From: Persephonella sp.
GTDB lineage: Bacteria > Aquificota > Aquificia > Aquificales > Hydrogenothermaceae
Reading direction: 5' to 3'
Assembly: GCA_003978485.1 (NCBI GenBank)
Contig: QNZF01000029.1
Location: 1 to 37,842, forward strand
Length of the DNA: 37,842 nt
In this document: in pieces, positions 29,140 through 36,863 of the stretch
Position numbering within the stretch: position 1 is the stretch's first letter
How the letters are laid out: each line of letters begins with the position of its first letter
Program-made: the position numbers and the translations under genes
Notes under the pieces: generated by a model
What the model was told of the DNA's origin: nothing
Seen by the model: only the letters and a program-made list of their open reading frames with translations
Databases searched by the model: none

Positions 29140-29373
29140 TCATAAAAAATATTTTTTTGATTTTACTTTATAGATTTTTATAATCCATAAAATAATTACA
29201 ACAGTTAGCCAAAAGGCTAATATATAGCTTAATTGAAACTTAAAATTAAAAAAATGTGATATTACTAAATGATACAGTATATAGGGAAATGTAAGTATAA
29301 CTGAGAGAAAAGATAGAAACAGGAAAAATAATGTTAAAAAGGCATAGAAATAAGCCTTTTTACTTCTCTTCAA
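29140..29373 (-). CDS. Possible small two-helix membrane protein
   Basis: This 77-residue frame has two long hydrophobic segments (about residues 8-35 and 47-66) with a lysine-rich C-terminus, so if made it would be a small inner-membrane protein. The start is a TTG with no good ribosome-binding site, three bases after the stop of the preceding lipoprotein gene. A hairpin with terminator character lies across its first codons. No family is recognised; a holin-like role next to wall hydrolases is conceivable but unsupported. Confidence that it is a gene is moderate. Confidence 0.45.
   Translation of the reverse strand: MKRSKKAYFYAFLTLFFLFLSFLSVILTFPYILYHLVISHFFNFKFQLSYILAFWLTVVIILWIIKIYKVKSKKYFL
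29336..29361 (-). terminator. Hairpin terminator after the small lipoprotein gene
   Basis: An 8-bp perfect stem (AAAAAGGC / GCCTTTTT) with a 10-base loop lies 16 bases past the stop at 29377. The T-run is the closing arm of the stem, and the structure is symmetric enough to work in both directions. It overlaps the 5' end of the 77-residue frame. Confidence 0.5.
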
Positions 29374-29376
29374 TTT

Positions 29377-29802
29377 TTATTTAGTTAAAAGTATTTTTAG
29401 ATAAACAATTCCTGCCATATCTGGAGTTATTTTAAATACAATCAGTCTGTCCCCTTTCTTAAATGCTAAAACTCCGTCTGTCGATACAGTAGCAAAATCT
29501 GGTTTCCAACCTTTTTCAGGCATATATTCTGTTAAAAAGTTTATAATCTGAACTGTTGATGCCTTACCTACATAAACTAAATAAGCTCTAACATCTCCTC
29601 TATAGTCGTATATTAAAGATTGGTCGCTAACAAATCTAAAGTTGTCTGGAATAACAAAAGAAAACTTTCCCATCACTTTGTTTTTAGGTATTAATTCTAT
29701 TGGAGTTTGTTCCGGTAGTAGTTGTAAAGTGTTTAAACAGCTTGTTAAAGGTAGAGACAAAATTAACAGGAAAAAAATTTTAATCAAAAATCTTTTTATC
29801 AT
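29377..29802 (-). CDS. Small lipoprotein of unknown function
   Basis: At about 141 residues from the chosen ATG, it has a lysine/arginine start, a hydrophobic segment and the lipobox LPLTSC, so it should be a lipid-anchored periplasmic protein. The mature domain alternates strands and helices (KFSFVIPDNFRFVSD, YDYRGDVRAYLVYVG, ITPDMAGIVYLKILL) with a FLTEYMPEKGWKP segment that recalls small lipoproteins seen in other hydrogen- and sulfur-oxidising bacteria, but I cannot name the family. The start has AAAGGA upstream; an ATG six codons earlier would include it. It is divergent from miaA. Confidence 0.75.
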   Translation of the reverse strand: MIKRFLIKIFFLLILSLPLTSCLNTLQLLPEQTPIELIPKNKVMGKFSFVIPDNFRFVSDQSLIYDYRGDVRAYLVYVGKASTVQIINFLTEYMPEKGWKPDFATVSTDGVLAFKKGDRLIVFKITPDMAGIVYLKILLTK

Positions 29803-29894
29803 TTCCTTTCCTTTAATCAAAAATAATTTTTATTTGAATATTATAAAATGAAAAGGATTAATTTAACTAAGATTTGTTAGGTTGTTTTAAAGAT

Positions 29895-30800
29895 ATGGAT
29901 AAAATTGTAGTTATTACAGGGGCAACTGCGACTGGAAAAACAGATTTAGCTATTAAACTGGCGGAAATGATAAACGGAGAGATTATAAGTGCAGATTCTA
30001 TGATGGTTTACAAATATATGGACATAGGAACGGCAAAACCGCCTAAAGATATAAGGAAGAAAATATCACACTACATTATAGATGTGGTAAAACCTTCTGA
30101 AATTTTTTCCGTAAAAGATTTTGTGGAGTTAGCAGACAGGCATATAAAAGATATAAAAGCTAGAGGTAAAACTCCAATTATTGTTGGTGGTACTTGGTTA
30201 TATATACAGGCTTTACTTTATGGATTGTCAGATGCACCTAAGGGAGACTGGGCGTTAAGAAAAAAGCTTTATGAAAGGGATACGGAGGAGTTATACGAGG
30301 AATTAAAAAAGGTTGATTTAGAGTACTCAAAAAAGATAAACAGAAATGACAAAAGAAGAATTGTTAGGGCTTTAGAGGTGTTTTATCTATCCGGTAAACC
30401 TTTTTCATACTTTCAAAATAAGCATGGTTTTAAAGAGGAAAGATACAGTTTCATAGGTTTTGTATTAGAAAGGAATAGAGAAGATTTAATGAAGGCTATA
30501 GAAAACAGAGTTGATAAGATGTTTTCTGAAGGTTTAGTTGATGAGGTTAAGTTTTTAATAGATATGGGATACAAAAACTTTTTAACATCTTCTCAGGCAA
30601 TAGGCTATAAGGAGTTAATTCCATTTTTTGATGGATACATATCACTGAATGAAGCAAAAGAGAATATAATAAAAAATACTAAAAAGTTTGCAAAAAAGCA
30701 GATAAAAACTTTTCGTTCAAAATTTGGCAAAAAAAATAACTGGAATTTTGTTAATATAAATGATAAAAATTTTATTGAAATTTTTGAAAAAATAATTTAG
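29895..30800 (+). CDS. miaA: tRNA dimethylallyltransferase
   Basis: This protein of about 301 residues transfers a dimethylallyl group to A37 of tRNAs that read codons starting with U. The P-loop is GATATGKTDLA near the N-terminus, followed by SADSMMVYKYMDIGTAKP, IIVGGTWLYIQALLYG, RNDKRRIVRALEVF and the C-terminal LTSSQAIGYKEL. I chose the ATG that gives the usual MDKIVVITG opening; a TTG seven codons upstream is an alternative. It lies 76 bases before hfq, a gene order found in many bacteria. Confidence 0.95.
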   Translation: MDKIVVITGATATGKTDLAIKLAEMINGEIISADSMMVYKYMDIGTAKPPKDIRKKISHYIIDVVKPSEIFSVKDFVELADRHIKDIKARGKTPIIVGGTWLYIQALLYGLSDAPKGDWALRKKLYERDTEELYEELKKVDLEYSKKINRNDKRRIVRALEVFYLSGKPFSYFQNKHGFKEERYSFIGFVLERNREDLMKAIENRVDKMFSEGLVDEVKFLIDMGYKNFLTSSQAIGYKELIPFFDGYISLNEAKENIIKNTKKFAKKQIKTFRSKFGKKNNWNFVNINDKNFIEIFEKII

Positions 30801-30876
30801 ATTAAAAATTGTTAAAAAAATGGTAAAATTTTTAATGTGTAAGTTTAGCAATCAATAAAATTTGGAGGAGGCGTAG

Positions 30877-31065
30877 ATGAACATACAAGATGAAGTTCTA
30901 AACAAGCTAAAGGAAGAGGGGAAGGAAATAACAATCTACCTAATTAGGGGGACAAGGATAACTGGAAAAATAGAGGGGCTAGACCAATTTACAATTTTAC
31001 TTGATGTAAATGGTGAAAAACAATTAATCTACAAACACGCTATAAGCACAATCATAGTAGAGTAA
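30877..31065 (+). CDS. hfq: RNA chaperone Hfq (short form)
   Basis: This 62-residue Sm-fold protein forms a hexameric ring and pairs small RNAs with messages. Sm1 is visible as ITIYLIRGTRITGKIEGLDQF and the Sm2 signature as YKHAISTI. The protein ends right after the Sm core, lacking the disordered C-terminal tail of E. coli Hfq (102 residues), so it is a minimal version. A GGAGGAGG site precedes the ATG. It follows miaA and ends in a hairpin shared with convergent nadD. Confidence 0.96.
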   Translation: MNIQDEVLNKLKEEGKEITIYLIRGTRITGKIEGLDQFTILLDVNGEKQLIYKHAISTIIVE

Positions 31066-31076
31066 ATCTACTCTAC
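31057..31076. terminator. Bidirectional terminator overlapping the hfq and nadD stop codons
   Basis: GTAGAGTA-AATC-TACTCTAC is a perfect 8-bp stem with a 4-base loop. The hfq stop (31063-31065) and the nadD stop (31068-31070) both lie inside it. On the plus strand a T-rich stretch (TCTTTTTTCC) follows 8 bases later. It separates the two convergent genes with almost no extra DNA. Confidence 0.65.
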
Positions 31077-31691
31077 GTAAAGTCTTTTTTCCTTTATATA
31101 ATCTTCTACTATTGGGGGAACAAGGTATGTTATTGGTTTCCCCCTTCTAATTCTATCTCTAATCTCAGAAGATGATATATCAATTCTCCTTCCATTGAAG
31201 AAATATATATTGGCAGAAAATGGTTCTATAGTTTTAGTTAACCTTAAATCTTTACATAAGACTTTTCTTGAATATTCATAAATGTCTGCCAGATTGTCCT
31301 TGTCCCTTCCTATAACTATAAAGTTTGTTATCTCTAAAAGGAGATTATACTTTCTCCATTTATGTAAACTTAAAAATGCATCACTACCAACCAAAAATAT
31401 TGGGTTATAACCAAGTTTACGTTTATAAAATAAAATAGTGTTTATTGTATAAGAAACTTTCTCATTTTTTATCTCTCTATCGTCTATATCAAAATATGGA
31501 TTGTAGCCTATAGCCATCTCAATTAACTTTAGCCTATCTTCAGGGAGTATATTTATTCTATGTTTTAAAGGGGATAAATAAGCAGGTATAAAGATTATTT
31601 TATTCAGTTTGTAATACTCTCTAACATCCTCTGCTAATCTTAAATGTCCTATGTGTATCGGGTCAAAACTCCCGCCGTAAAGTCCAATCAT
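31068..31691 (-). CDS. nadD: Nicotinate-nucleotide adenylyltransferase
   Basis: This 207-residue enzyme adenylates nicotinate mononucleotide in NAD synthesis. The nucleotidyltransferase motif GGSFDPIHIGHLRLAED is at the N-terminus, and the C-terminal motif DISSSEIRDRIRRG closes the ATP site, followed by VPPIVEDYI. AAGGAG precedes the ATG. The gene is convergent with hfq and divergent from the RNase G gene; the 216-base region between nadD and rng is AT-rich without recognisable RNA structure. Confidence 0.95.
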   Translation of the reverse strand: MIGLYGGSFDPIHIGHLRLAEDVREYYKLNKIIFIPAYLSPLKHRINILPEDRLKLIEMAIGYNPYFDIDDREIKNEKVSYTINTILFYKRKLGYNPIFLVGSDAFLSLHKWRKYNLLLEITNFIVIGRDKDNLADIYEYSRKVLCKDLRLTKTIEPFSANIYFFNGRRIDISSSEIRDRIRRGKPITYLVPPIVEDYIKEKRLYVE

Positions 31692-31907
31692 TAACTTCTC
31701 CTTAAAATTTATCAGCTTTTATAATATTTAACAAAAAATGGAAATTTTTATGAAAATTATGTAAAAATTCTAATATTTAAATTTTCAAATTGTAAAATTA
31801 AATAAATTTATCTGCATAATTTACCAGTTTTTATTCTAAATTTTTCATAAACAATGTTTAATGTTATAAAATTAGCAAGATAAATTATTCTTTAGGACAT
31901 AGTTATA

Positions 31908-33305
31908 GTGAGAGAATTAGTAATATTAAGCTCAAAAGATATTTATTTATACTTGTTAATAGAGGATGAAGAAGTTGTAGAGGTAAGAATTGATAAAAAA
32001 AATAAATTGAATGTAATAGGAAGTATTTTTAAGGGAAGAGTAAAAAGATTACTTCCACATATGAACGCCGCATTTATTGATATAGGAGACAGTAAAGAGG
32101 CTTTTTTACCTTTAAAAAACAGCCCTGAGAACTGTCAAAAGATTAAGATAGGTGATACACTTTTACTTCAATTAAAAAGAGTTTCCCTACAGTCTAAAGG
32201 TGCAAAGTTAAGTTGTAAAATAACATTACCGGGAAAGTATTTAGTTTTAATGCCAACAACAAATCATATTTCTGTTTCTTCAAAACTTCCTGAAGACATA
32301 AGGGAAGATTTAAAAAGTAGAGTTGAAAATTTGTTGAGGGATTATAATGAAGAAAAAATAGGTTTTATAATTAGGACAAAAACAATTAATGCCTTAGATG
32401 AGGATATAATTCAAGATTTTTTAGCCTTAAAGCAACAATGGAATAGTATTTTAGATAGATATAAAAGGGAGAAAGCACCTTCTTTACTGTATGAGGAACA
32501 GCTAAAAGCTTATAACTTTCTACGGGATTATGCAGGGGATATAAAAAGGATTTATACAAACGATAAAACTTTATCAAAAAAGTTAGAGGACTATATAAGA
32601 CTTAACTTTGATAAATATGATATAGAGGTCATTTATGTAAGTGAGAGGAAGGAAGATTTATTTAAAAAGTATAATGTTGAAAAGGTTATAAATAAAATTT
32701 TAAATCCGTATGTTTGGTTAAAAACAGGTGGCTATCTGATTATAGAGGAGACGGAGGCTTTAGTTGCAATAGATGTTAATAGTGGAAGTTTAAAAAAGTA
32801 TAAAAGCTTAGAGGAAACAGCTCTATACACTAATTTGGAGGCTGTAAAGGAAATTGTAAAACAGATAAGATTAAGGGATTTAGGGGGGATTATAGTTGTT
32901 GATTTTATAGATATGTATAAAGAAGAACACAAGGAAAAGATTATTGAATTATTAGAAAAGGAGATAAAAAAGGATAAACAGACTATAAAAATAAAATCTT
33001 TTACATCTTTAGGTTTACTTGAGTTAACAAGAAAAAAAACAGACAAAAGTTTAATAAAACAGTTATCTGAAAGTTGTGGAGTTTGTAGAGGAACAGGCTA
33101 TATAAAGGGAAAAGGTATAGTTTTATTTGAAATAGAGAATAAACTGAAAGGTTTAAAACCCTTCTACAAAGTAAAGATATATGTAAACAAAAATCTATAC
33201 GATTATGTAAAGTCTTTATTAAAAGAAAAGTTTAAAGATGAAAATATTGAGGTTGTTATTGACACCAAAATAAAAAATAATGAGTATAGAATAGAGAGGT
33301 TTTAA
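31908..33305 (+). CDS. rng: Ribonuclease G/E family endoribonuclease
   Basis: This 465-residue protein is the length of RNase G and lacks the large degradosome scaffold of RNase E. It has an S1-like RNA-binding domain (about residues 36-120, with IFKGRVKRLLPHMNAAFIDI and AFLPL). The DNase I-like catalytic region has the two metal-binding Asp residues in LVAIDVNSGSL and GGIIVVDFIDM. The zinc-link motif is CGVCRGTG near residue 400. It likely processes 16S rRNA ends and starts mRNA decay. The start is GTG with a TAGGA-type site upstream, giving the standard MRELVI opening. Confidence 0.94.
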   Translation: MRELVILSSKDIYLYLLIEDEEVVEVRIDKKNKLNVIGSIFKGRVKRLLPHMNAAFIDIGDSKEAFLPLKNSPENCQKIKIGDTLLLQLKRVSLQSKGAKLSCKITLPGKYLVLMPTTNHISVSSKLPEDIREDLKSRVENLLRDYNEEKIGFIIRTKTINALDEDIIQDFLALKQQWNSILDRYKREKAPSLLYEEQLKAYNFLRDYAGDIKRIYTNDKTLSKKLEDYIRLNFDKYDIEVIYVSERKEDLFKKYNVEKVINKILNPYVWLKTGGYLIIEETEALVAIDVNSGSLKKYKSLEETALYTNLEAVKEIVKQIRLRDLGGIIVVDFIDMYKEEHKEKIIELLEKEIKKDKQTIKIKSFTSLGLLELTRKKTDKSLIKQLSESCGVCRGTGYIKGKGIVLFEIENKLKGLKPFYKVKIYVNKNLYDYVKSLLKEKFKDENIEVVIDTKIKNNEYRIERF

Positions 33306-33488
33306 TTTTTCATATTTTTTAAAAGCTCTTCTAATTAGAAATTCTTTTCCTTTTCTTACTTCTTTTTGTTTCTAAAGACATAATTTTCAGTCCAAAACTT
33401 TTATTACTATTTATAATTTTAAGTCTAAATAATAAGTTTATATAAATTTTGTGATAAATTAATATTAAAAGACGTTTATATAAAAAAG

Positions 33489-33785
33489 ATGAAGAAAAAT
33501 TTAGAGGAAATAAAAAAAATTTTAAGAGAGCATAAAAAAGAGCTTAAAGAAAAGTATTACGTCAAAAATATTGCACTATTTGGTTCTTATGTTAGAGGAG
33601 AGCAAACATCAAAAAGTGATATAGATATACTTGTAGAATTTGAAAAAGCTATTACATTCATTCAATTTATGAAATTAGAAAATTATCTTTCTCATCCTTT
33701 AGGCTTAAAGGTTGATTTGGTAATGAAAAAATCTCTAAAGCCTTATATAAAAAAACAAGTCTTAAAAGAAGCTATTTTATTGTGA
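33489..33785 (+). CDS. Minimal nucleotidyltransferase (MNT), MntA-like
   Basis: This 98-residue protein has the complete MNT signature GSx10DxD (Gly32, Ser33, Asp44, Asp46 in FGSYVRGEQTSKSDIDILVEF without its flanks) and a third acidic residue at Asp76 in LKVDLVM. Proteins of this type usually pair with a HEPN RNase and neutralise it by AMPylation (HEPN-MNT toxin-antitoxin systems). Here no HEPN gene is adjacent; the next gene is a helical protein of the STAND pair. It is either an orphan antitoxin or works with a distant partner. It is followed by a hairpin. Confidence 0.85.
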   Translation: MKKNLEEIKKILREHKKELKEKYYVKNIALFGSYVRGEQTSKSDIDILVEFEKAITFIQFMKLENYLSHPLGLKVDLVMKKSLKPYIKKQVLKEAILL

Positions 33786-33801
33786 GAATAAAATCTAAGA
33801 A

Positions 33802-33826
33802 AAAACTATCAAATCTAGATAGTTTT
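33802..33826 (+). terminator. Hairpin after the MNT gene
   Basis: A perfect 9-bp stem (AAAACTATC / GATAGTTTT) with a 7-base loop lies 16 bases past the stop. The closing T-run is within the stem, so it is a plausible intrinsic terminator. It separates the MNT gene from the STAND pair. Confidence 0.55.
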
Positions 33827-33883
33827 ACGCTTTAGTATTATTTTATCTATAAGCTTTTAAGTTTGAAGAATGAGGTTAGGAAT

Positions 33884-34339
33884 ATGAACTTTTTCGGAAT
33901 TGATTTAAATAGCCTATCTCAAGATGAAAAATCTTTTTTAATATCCTTTTTTGCTTCTTTAGGAGTTGAAGTTGTTAAATCTCTTGGGACTTTCACAAGG
34001 AAAAAGGTTATAGGAAAGGTAAAAAGTGTATACGATAGTCTATTAAATAAAGATAAGAAAAGTCTCTCTGAAAAACTTATTAAAGAGTTGGAAAAAGAGG
34101 AAGTAAAAGAAAGAATAGGAGAGATACTATTTGAAAAATTAGAAAGTTTTATAGATGAAAAATTGGAGGATAACGGGAATATAAAAGAACATTTGGAAGA
34201 TTTAAACAAATTTTTAAAAGAAGAATTTGAGAGATATTTTATTAAAGGTGAAGGAAATATTTATATAAATTTGGAAATAAAAAATAACGAGTTGGACAAT
34301 CACTCACAGATTAACAATAGTATAAATATTAACCGTTAG
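33884..34339 (+). CDS. Small helical protein with C-terminal Asn/Ile-rich motif; candidate effector of the STAND pair
   Basis: This 151-residue protein belongs to no family I can name. Residues ~14-38 form a hydrophobic helix (FLISFFASLGVEVVKSLGTF) that could insert in or lie on a membrane. Residues 45-118 are strongly helical and charged (lysine/glutamate coiled-coil-like). The tail (124-150) switches to a beta-prone Asn/Ile-rich pattern, including IYINLEIKNNELDNHS. That segment matches residues 4-19 of the STAND protein encoded 43 bases downstream at 8 of 16 positions. The layout resembles the small helical effectors linked to NLR-like ATPases by amyloid-type motifs. The ATG has GAGGTTAGG upstream; a TTG seven codons earlier is possible. 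Confidence 0.75.
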   Translation: MNFFGIDLNSLSQDEKSFLISFFASLGVEVVKSLGTFTRKKVIGKVKSVYDSLLNKDKKSLSEKLIKELEKEEVKERIGEILFEKLESFIDEKLEDNGNIKEHLEDLNKFLKEEFERYFIKGEGNIYINLEIKNNELDNHSQINNSININR

Positions 34340-34382
34340 ATTTTGTTAAAATAGAAAAAAGAGCAAATTTTAAGGTAGTTTT

Positions 34383-36803
34383 ATGATAGATGTTAATATT
34401 AATCAAAAAATTGAAGGAAACAAATTAGATAATTCATCTATTCAGCCAGAAATAAACGTTAATATAAGTGAAATATTTAAAATCAGTTGTCCATGGTTTA
34501 CAAAGGATTTTATAAGCAGTGATATTAAAAGTAGCTATTTTATAGGTAGAGATGAGGAATTAGAAGCAATAGAAGATATGCTATTTAATGGTTATCCTGT
34601 TCTTTTTATAGAGGGAGTGGCCGGAATTGGAAAAAGTTATCTAGTTAAAAAATTTTTTCCTAAAGCTTATGAAGAAAAGCTGTTTGATTGTTATGGTTAT
34701 ATATCCTTAGCAACTATTGAAAAAACTGATTTTGAAAATTTAGAAAGTTTTAAAACATTACTTTTTGAAGAGTTCTCATCTAACTTTAATTATAAACCTT
34801 CCAATCCAAATGAAAGACCTAAAGACAAATTTCTAAATTTAATCCATTATCTTAAAGAATTTGCAAAAGGAAAGAAAAAATTACTGATAATAGATGATAT
34901 TGTTAATATTGAAAATCTATATACAGACTTTTTTGAGAAGTTATTTAATTTAAAAGACAACAGTTTTTACTTCCTGATAACAACAAGGGAAGAGTTAACA
35001 GCTGAATTAATGGATAAAAGTTTTATAAATTGGATAAAACTAAAAGAACTAGAAGAAAAAGAATTAAAAGATTTGTTCTTTCATATTTGTAAAGAGTGTA
35101 ATCATTTAAAGGATAATAGAGAATTTAACAAAGTATTAGAAGAAGTATTAAAAGAGCTAGACTACAACACACTGTTAACGGAAATATTGGCAAAAATAGT
35201 AAACAACTACAGAAGCGGAAGATATAGAATAAAAGAGGATTTAAGATTATTTGCTATAAAAAATATATTAAAAAGGATAAGGGAACGACCAATAAATGAA
35301 GGATTAGCATATAGAGGATATGATAAGACAGTATTAGAAAGAACATTTAAACTTTTTGAGTTTTTATATCTAACAAAAAATGAGAAGAGATTAGCGAAAA
35401 AATTAACAGTACTACCACCTGAGGAGATAGAGTTTGAGGAGATAACAAGATTTTTCATAAAAGAGTTTAAACAACCAGTAGTAGATTTTGGGATATTGGA
35501 ATACAAAGAGAGGGATATAATAAAGAAAAAGATAGGAAAAAAGAGAATAGAAGAGTTTGAGGACTATTTAGACAGAAATTTAAACAATTTAACATTTAAG
35601 GGAGTATTAACCAGTAATGAAGAAGTTGTAAAATACAAACTACATAAGATAGTGAGGGATTACTTTATATCGTCAGGTATAGAGTATAAGGATATAGAGT
35701 TTCAGATAGGGGCATTTTCATTACAGTTACCAAGTAATAAGGAGAAGATATATAGTAAGGAGAAGGAGATAAGGAATTATCTAGGTAAGATAATAACGTT
35801 AGAGAGGACGTTAAGGAACGTAAAAGATTACGAGGAAATAAAAGATATAGAAGTAGCGTTATTTTATGTAAAGGCGAGTACAGTATTAAGGAATTTAAAA
35901 GTTTTTGATATAGCGGAAGAATTTTTAATAAGAGGAGGAAGGATATTAGAGAGGGTGGGATATATAGAGATAGGGGAAGGGGAAGAAATAGAGATAAAGA
36001 TAAAAGAAGAAAATATAAGGAGTATATCTGAAAAGAATTTAAAGGTAATAGGGAGATACTTTATAAGTTTGGGAAGTTTATACAGGGAGAGGGGAAAGGG
36101 TAAAGAGAGAGGGGATTGGGAAAAATCTATAAAGTATTTTGAGATGGCAGAAGGAATATACAACAGGTTAAAAGATAGTGAGAGAGATTTAATAACGATA
36201 TATGGGAATTTATCAAAAAGTTATAAGATGAAAGGGGAGATAAATAAGGCAATAAAGATGGCAGAAAAATCTTTAGAGATGTCAATAAAAAAGTATGGGG
36301 AAGAAGATAAAAAAACAATAAGAGGATATGGTAATATTGCTACAATCTACAAATCTAAAGGTGATTATGACAAGGCTTTGGATTATGCATTGAAAAATTT
36401 GAAATTGTTAAAAAATGCATATGGAGAAGAGCACGTAGAAACAGCTAAGGCATATGGTAATATTGCTACAATCTACAAATCTAAAGGTGATTATGATAAG
36501 GCTTTGGATTATTCAATGAAAGCATTGGAATTAACAAAAAATGCATATGGTGAAGAGCACGTAGAAACAATGGAAGCATTTTTTAATTTGGCAGATATAT
36601 ATTTTGAAAAAAATGAATTAGGTAAAGCAGAAGAATATTTAAAAAAGTTAATAAATATAGGAGAGAAGCTAAAAGATAAAAACAAAAGAGCTTTAAAAAA
36701 TTTAAAAGGAGTTTATGAGCTTTGTGAAAAAGTGTATAAAAAATTAGGAAATGAAGAGAATAGAAAAAAATGTAGAGAAAAGTTAAAAAACTTAAATAAA
36801 TAA
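34383..36803 (+). CDS. NB-ARC STAND ATPase with C-terminal tetratricopeptide repeats (NLR-like, probable defence)
   Basis: This 806-residue protein has an NLR-like architecture. Residues 1-30 form an Asn/Ile-rich segment (VNINQKIEGNKLDNSS) echoed in the tail of the preceding protein. Residues ~50-210 carry the NTPase: FIGRDEELEAIEDML, Walker A GVAGIGKS (78-85), Walker B LLIIDD (167-172) and the TTRE sensor (200-203). A helical and winged-helix region follows, with the NB-ARC-type KLHKIVRDYF near 420. Residues ~590-770 are TPRs of 42-residue period, with two nearly identical copies of YGNIATIYKSKGDYDKALDY. STAND proteins sense a trigger with the repeats, oligomerise and activate an effector; no effector domain is fused here. 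Codon choice changes in the middle of the gene (about 35160-36300), which is purine-rich. Confidence 0.88.
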   Translation: MIDVNINQKIEGNKLDNSSIQPEINVNISEIFKISCPWFTKDFISSDIKSSYFIGRDEELEAIEDMLFNGYPVLFIEGVAGIGKSYLVKKFFPKAYEEKLFDCYGYISLATIEKTDFENLESFKTLLFEEFSSNFNYKPSNPNERPKDKFLNLIHYLKEFAKGKKKLLIIDDIVNIENLYTDFFEKLFNLKDNSFYFLITTREELTAELMDKSFINWIKLKELEEKELKDLFFHICKECNHLKDNREFNKVLEEVLKELDYNTLLTEILAKIVNNYRSGRYRIKEDLRLFAIKNILKRIRERPINEGLAYRGYDKTVLERTFKLFEFLYLTKNEKRLAKKLTVLPPEEIEFEEITRFFIKEFKQPVVDFGILEYKERDIIKKKIGKKRIEEFEDYLDRNLNNLTFKGVLTSNEEVVKYKLHKIVRDYFISSGIEYKDIEFQIGAFSLQLPSNKEKIYSKEKEIRNYLGKIITLERTLRNVKDYEEIKDIEVALFYVKASTVLRNLKVFDIAEEFLIRGGRILERVGYIEIGEGEEIEIKIKEENIRSISEKNLKVIGRYFISLGSLYRERGKGKERGDWEKSIKYFEMAEGIYNRLKDSERDLITIYGNLSKSYKMKGEINKAIKMAEKSLEMSIKKYGEEDKKTIRGYGNIATIYKSKGDYDKALDYALKNLKLLKNAYGEEHVETAKAYGNIATIYKSKGDYDKALDYSMKALELTKNAYGEEHVETMEAFFNLADIYFEKNELGKAEEYLKKLINIGEKLKDKNKRALKNLKGVYELCEKVYKKLGNEENRKKCREKLKNLNK
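36326..36577 (+). repeat. Tandem 126-bp repeat within the TPR region
   Basis: Two 126-base units (36326-36451 and 36452-36577) encode consecutive 42-residue TPRs. The first ~70 bases of each are nearly identical, as are the matching stretches 36411-36443 and 36537-36569. Such identity at silent sites indicates recent duplication or gene conversion. Confidence 0.85.
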
Positions 36804-36863
36804 TAAAAAATTTGTAAACCTATATTTCTTTACTTTATGGTTTTCTAAATTTCTATAAACTTT

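Noticed and set aside
33306-33488. TTCTAATTAGAA palindrome and T-rich stretch after RNase G as a terminator
   Set aside because: The palindrome has no loop and the downstream T-rich DNA is interrupted; no convincing hairpin forms.
33489-36803. MNT gene treated as the third member of the STAND operon
   Set aside because: A 9-bp hairpin with terminator character and about 100 bases separate it from the pair. Linkage is possible but not shown, so it is reported separately.
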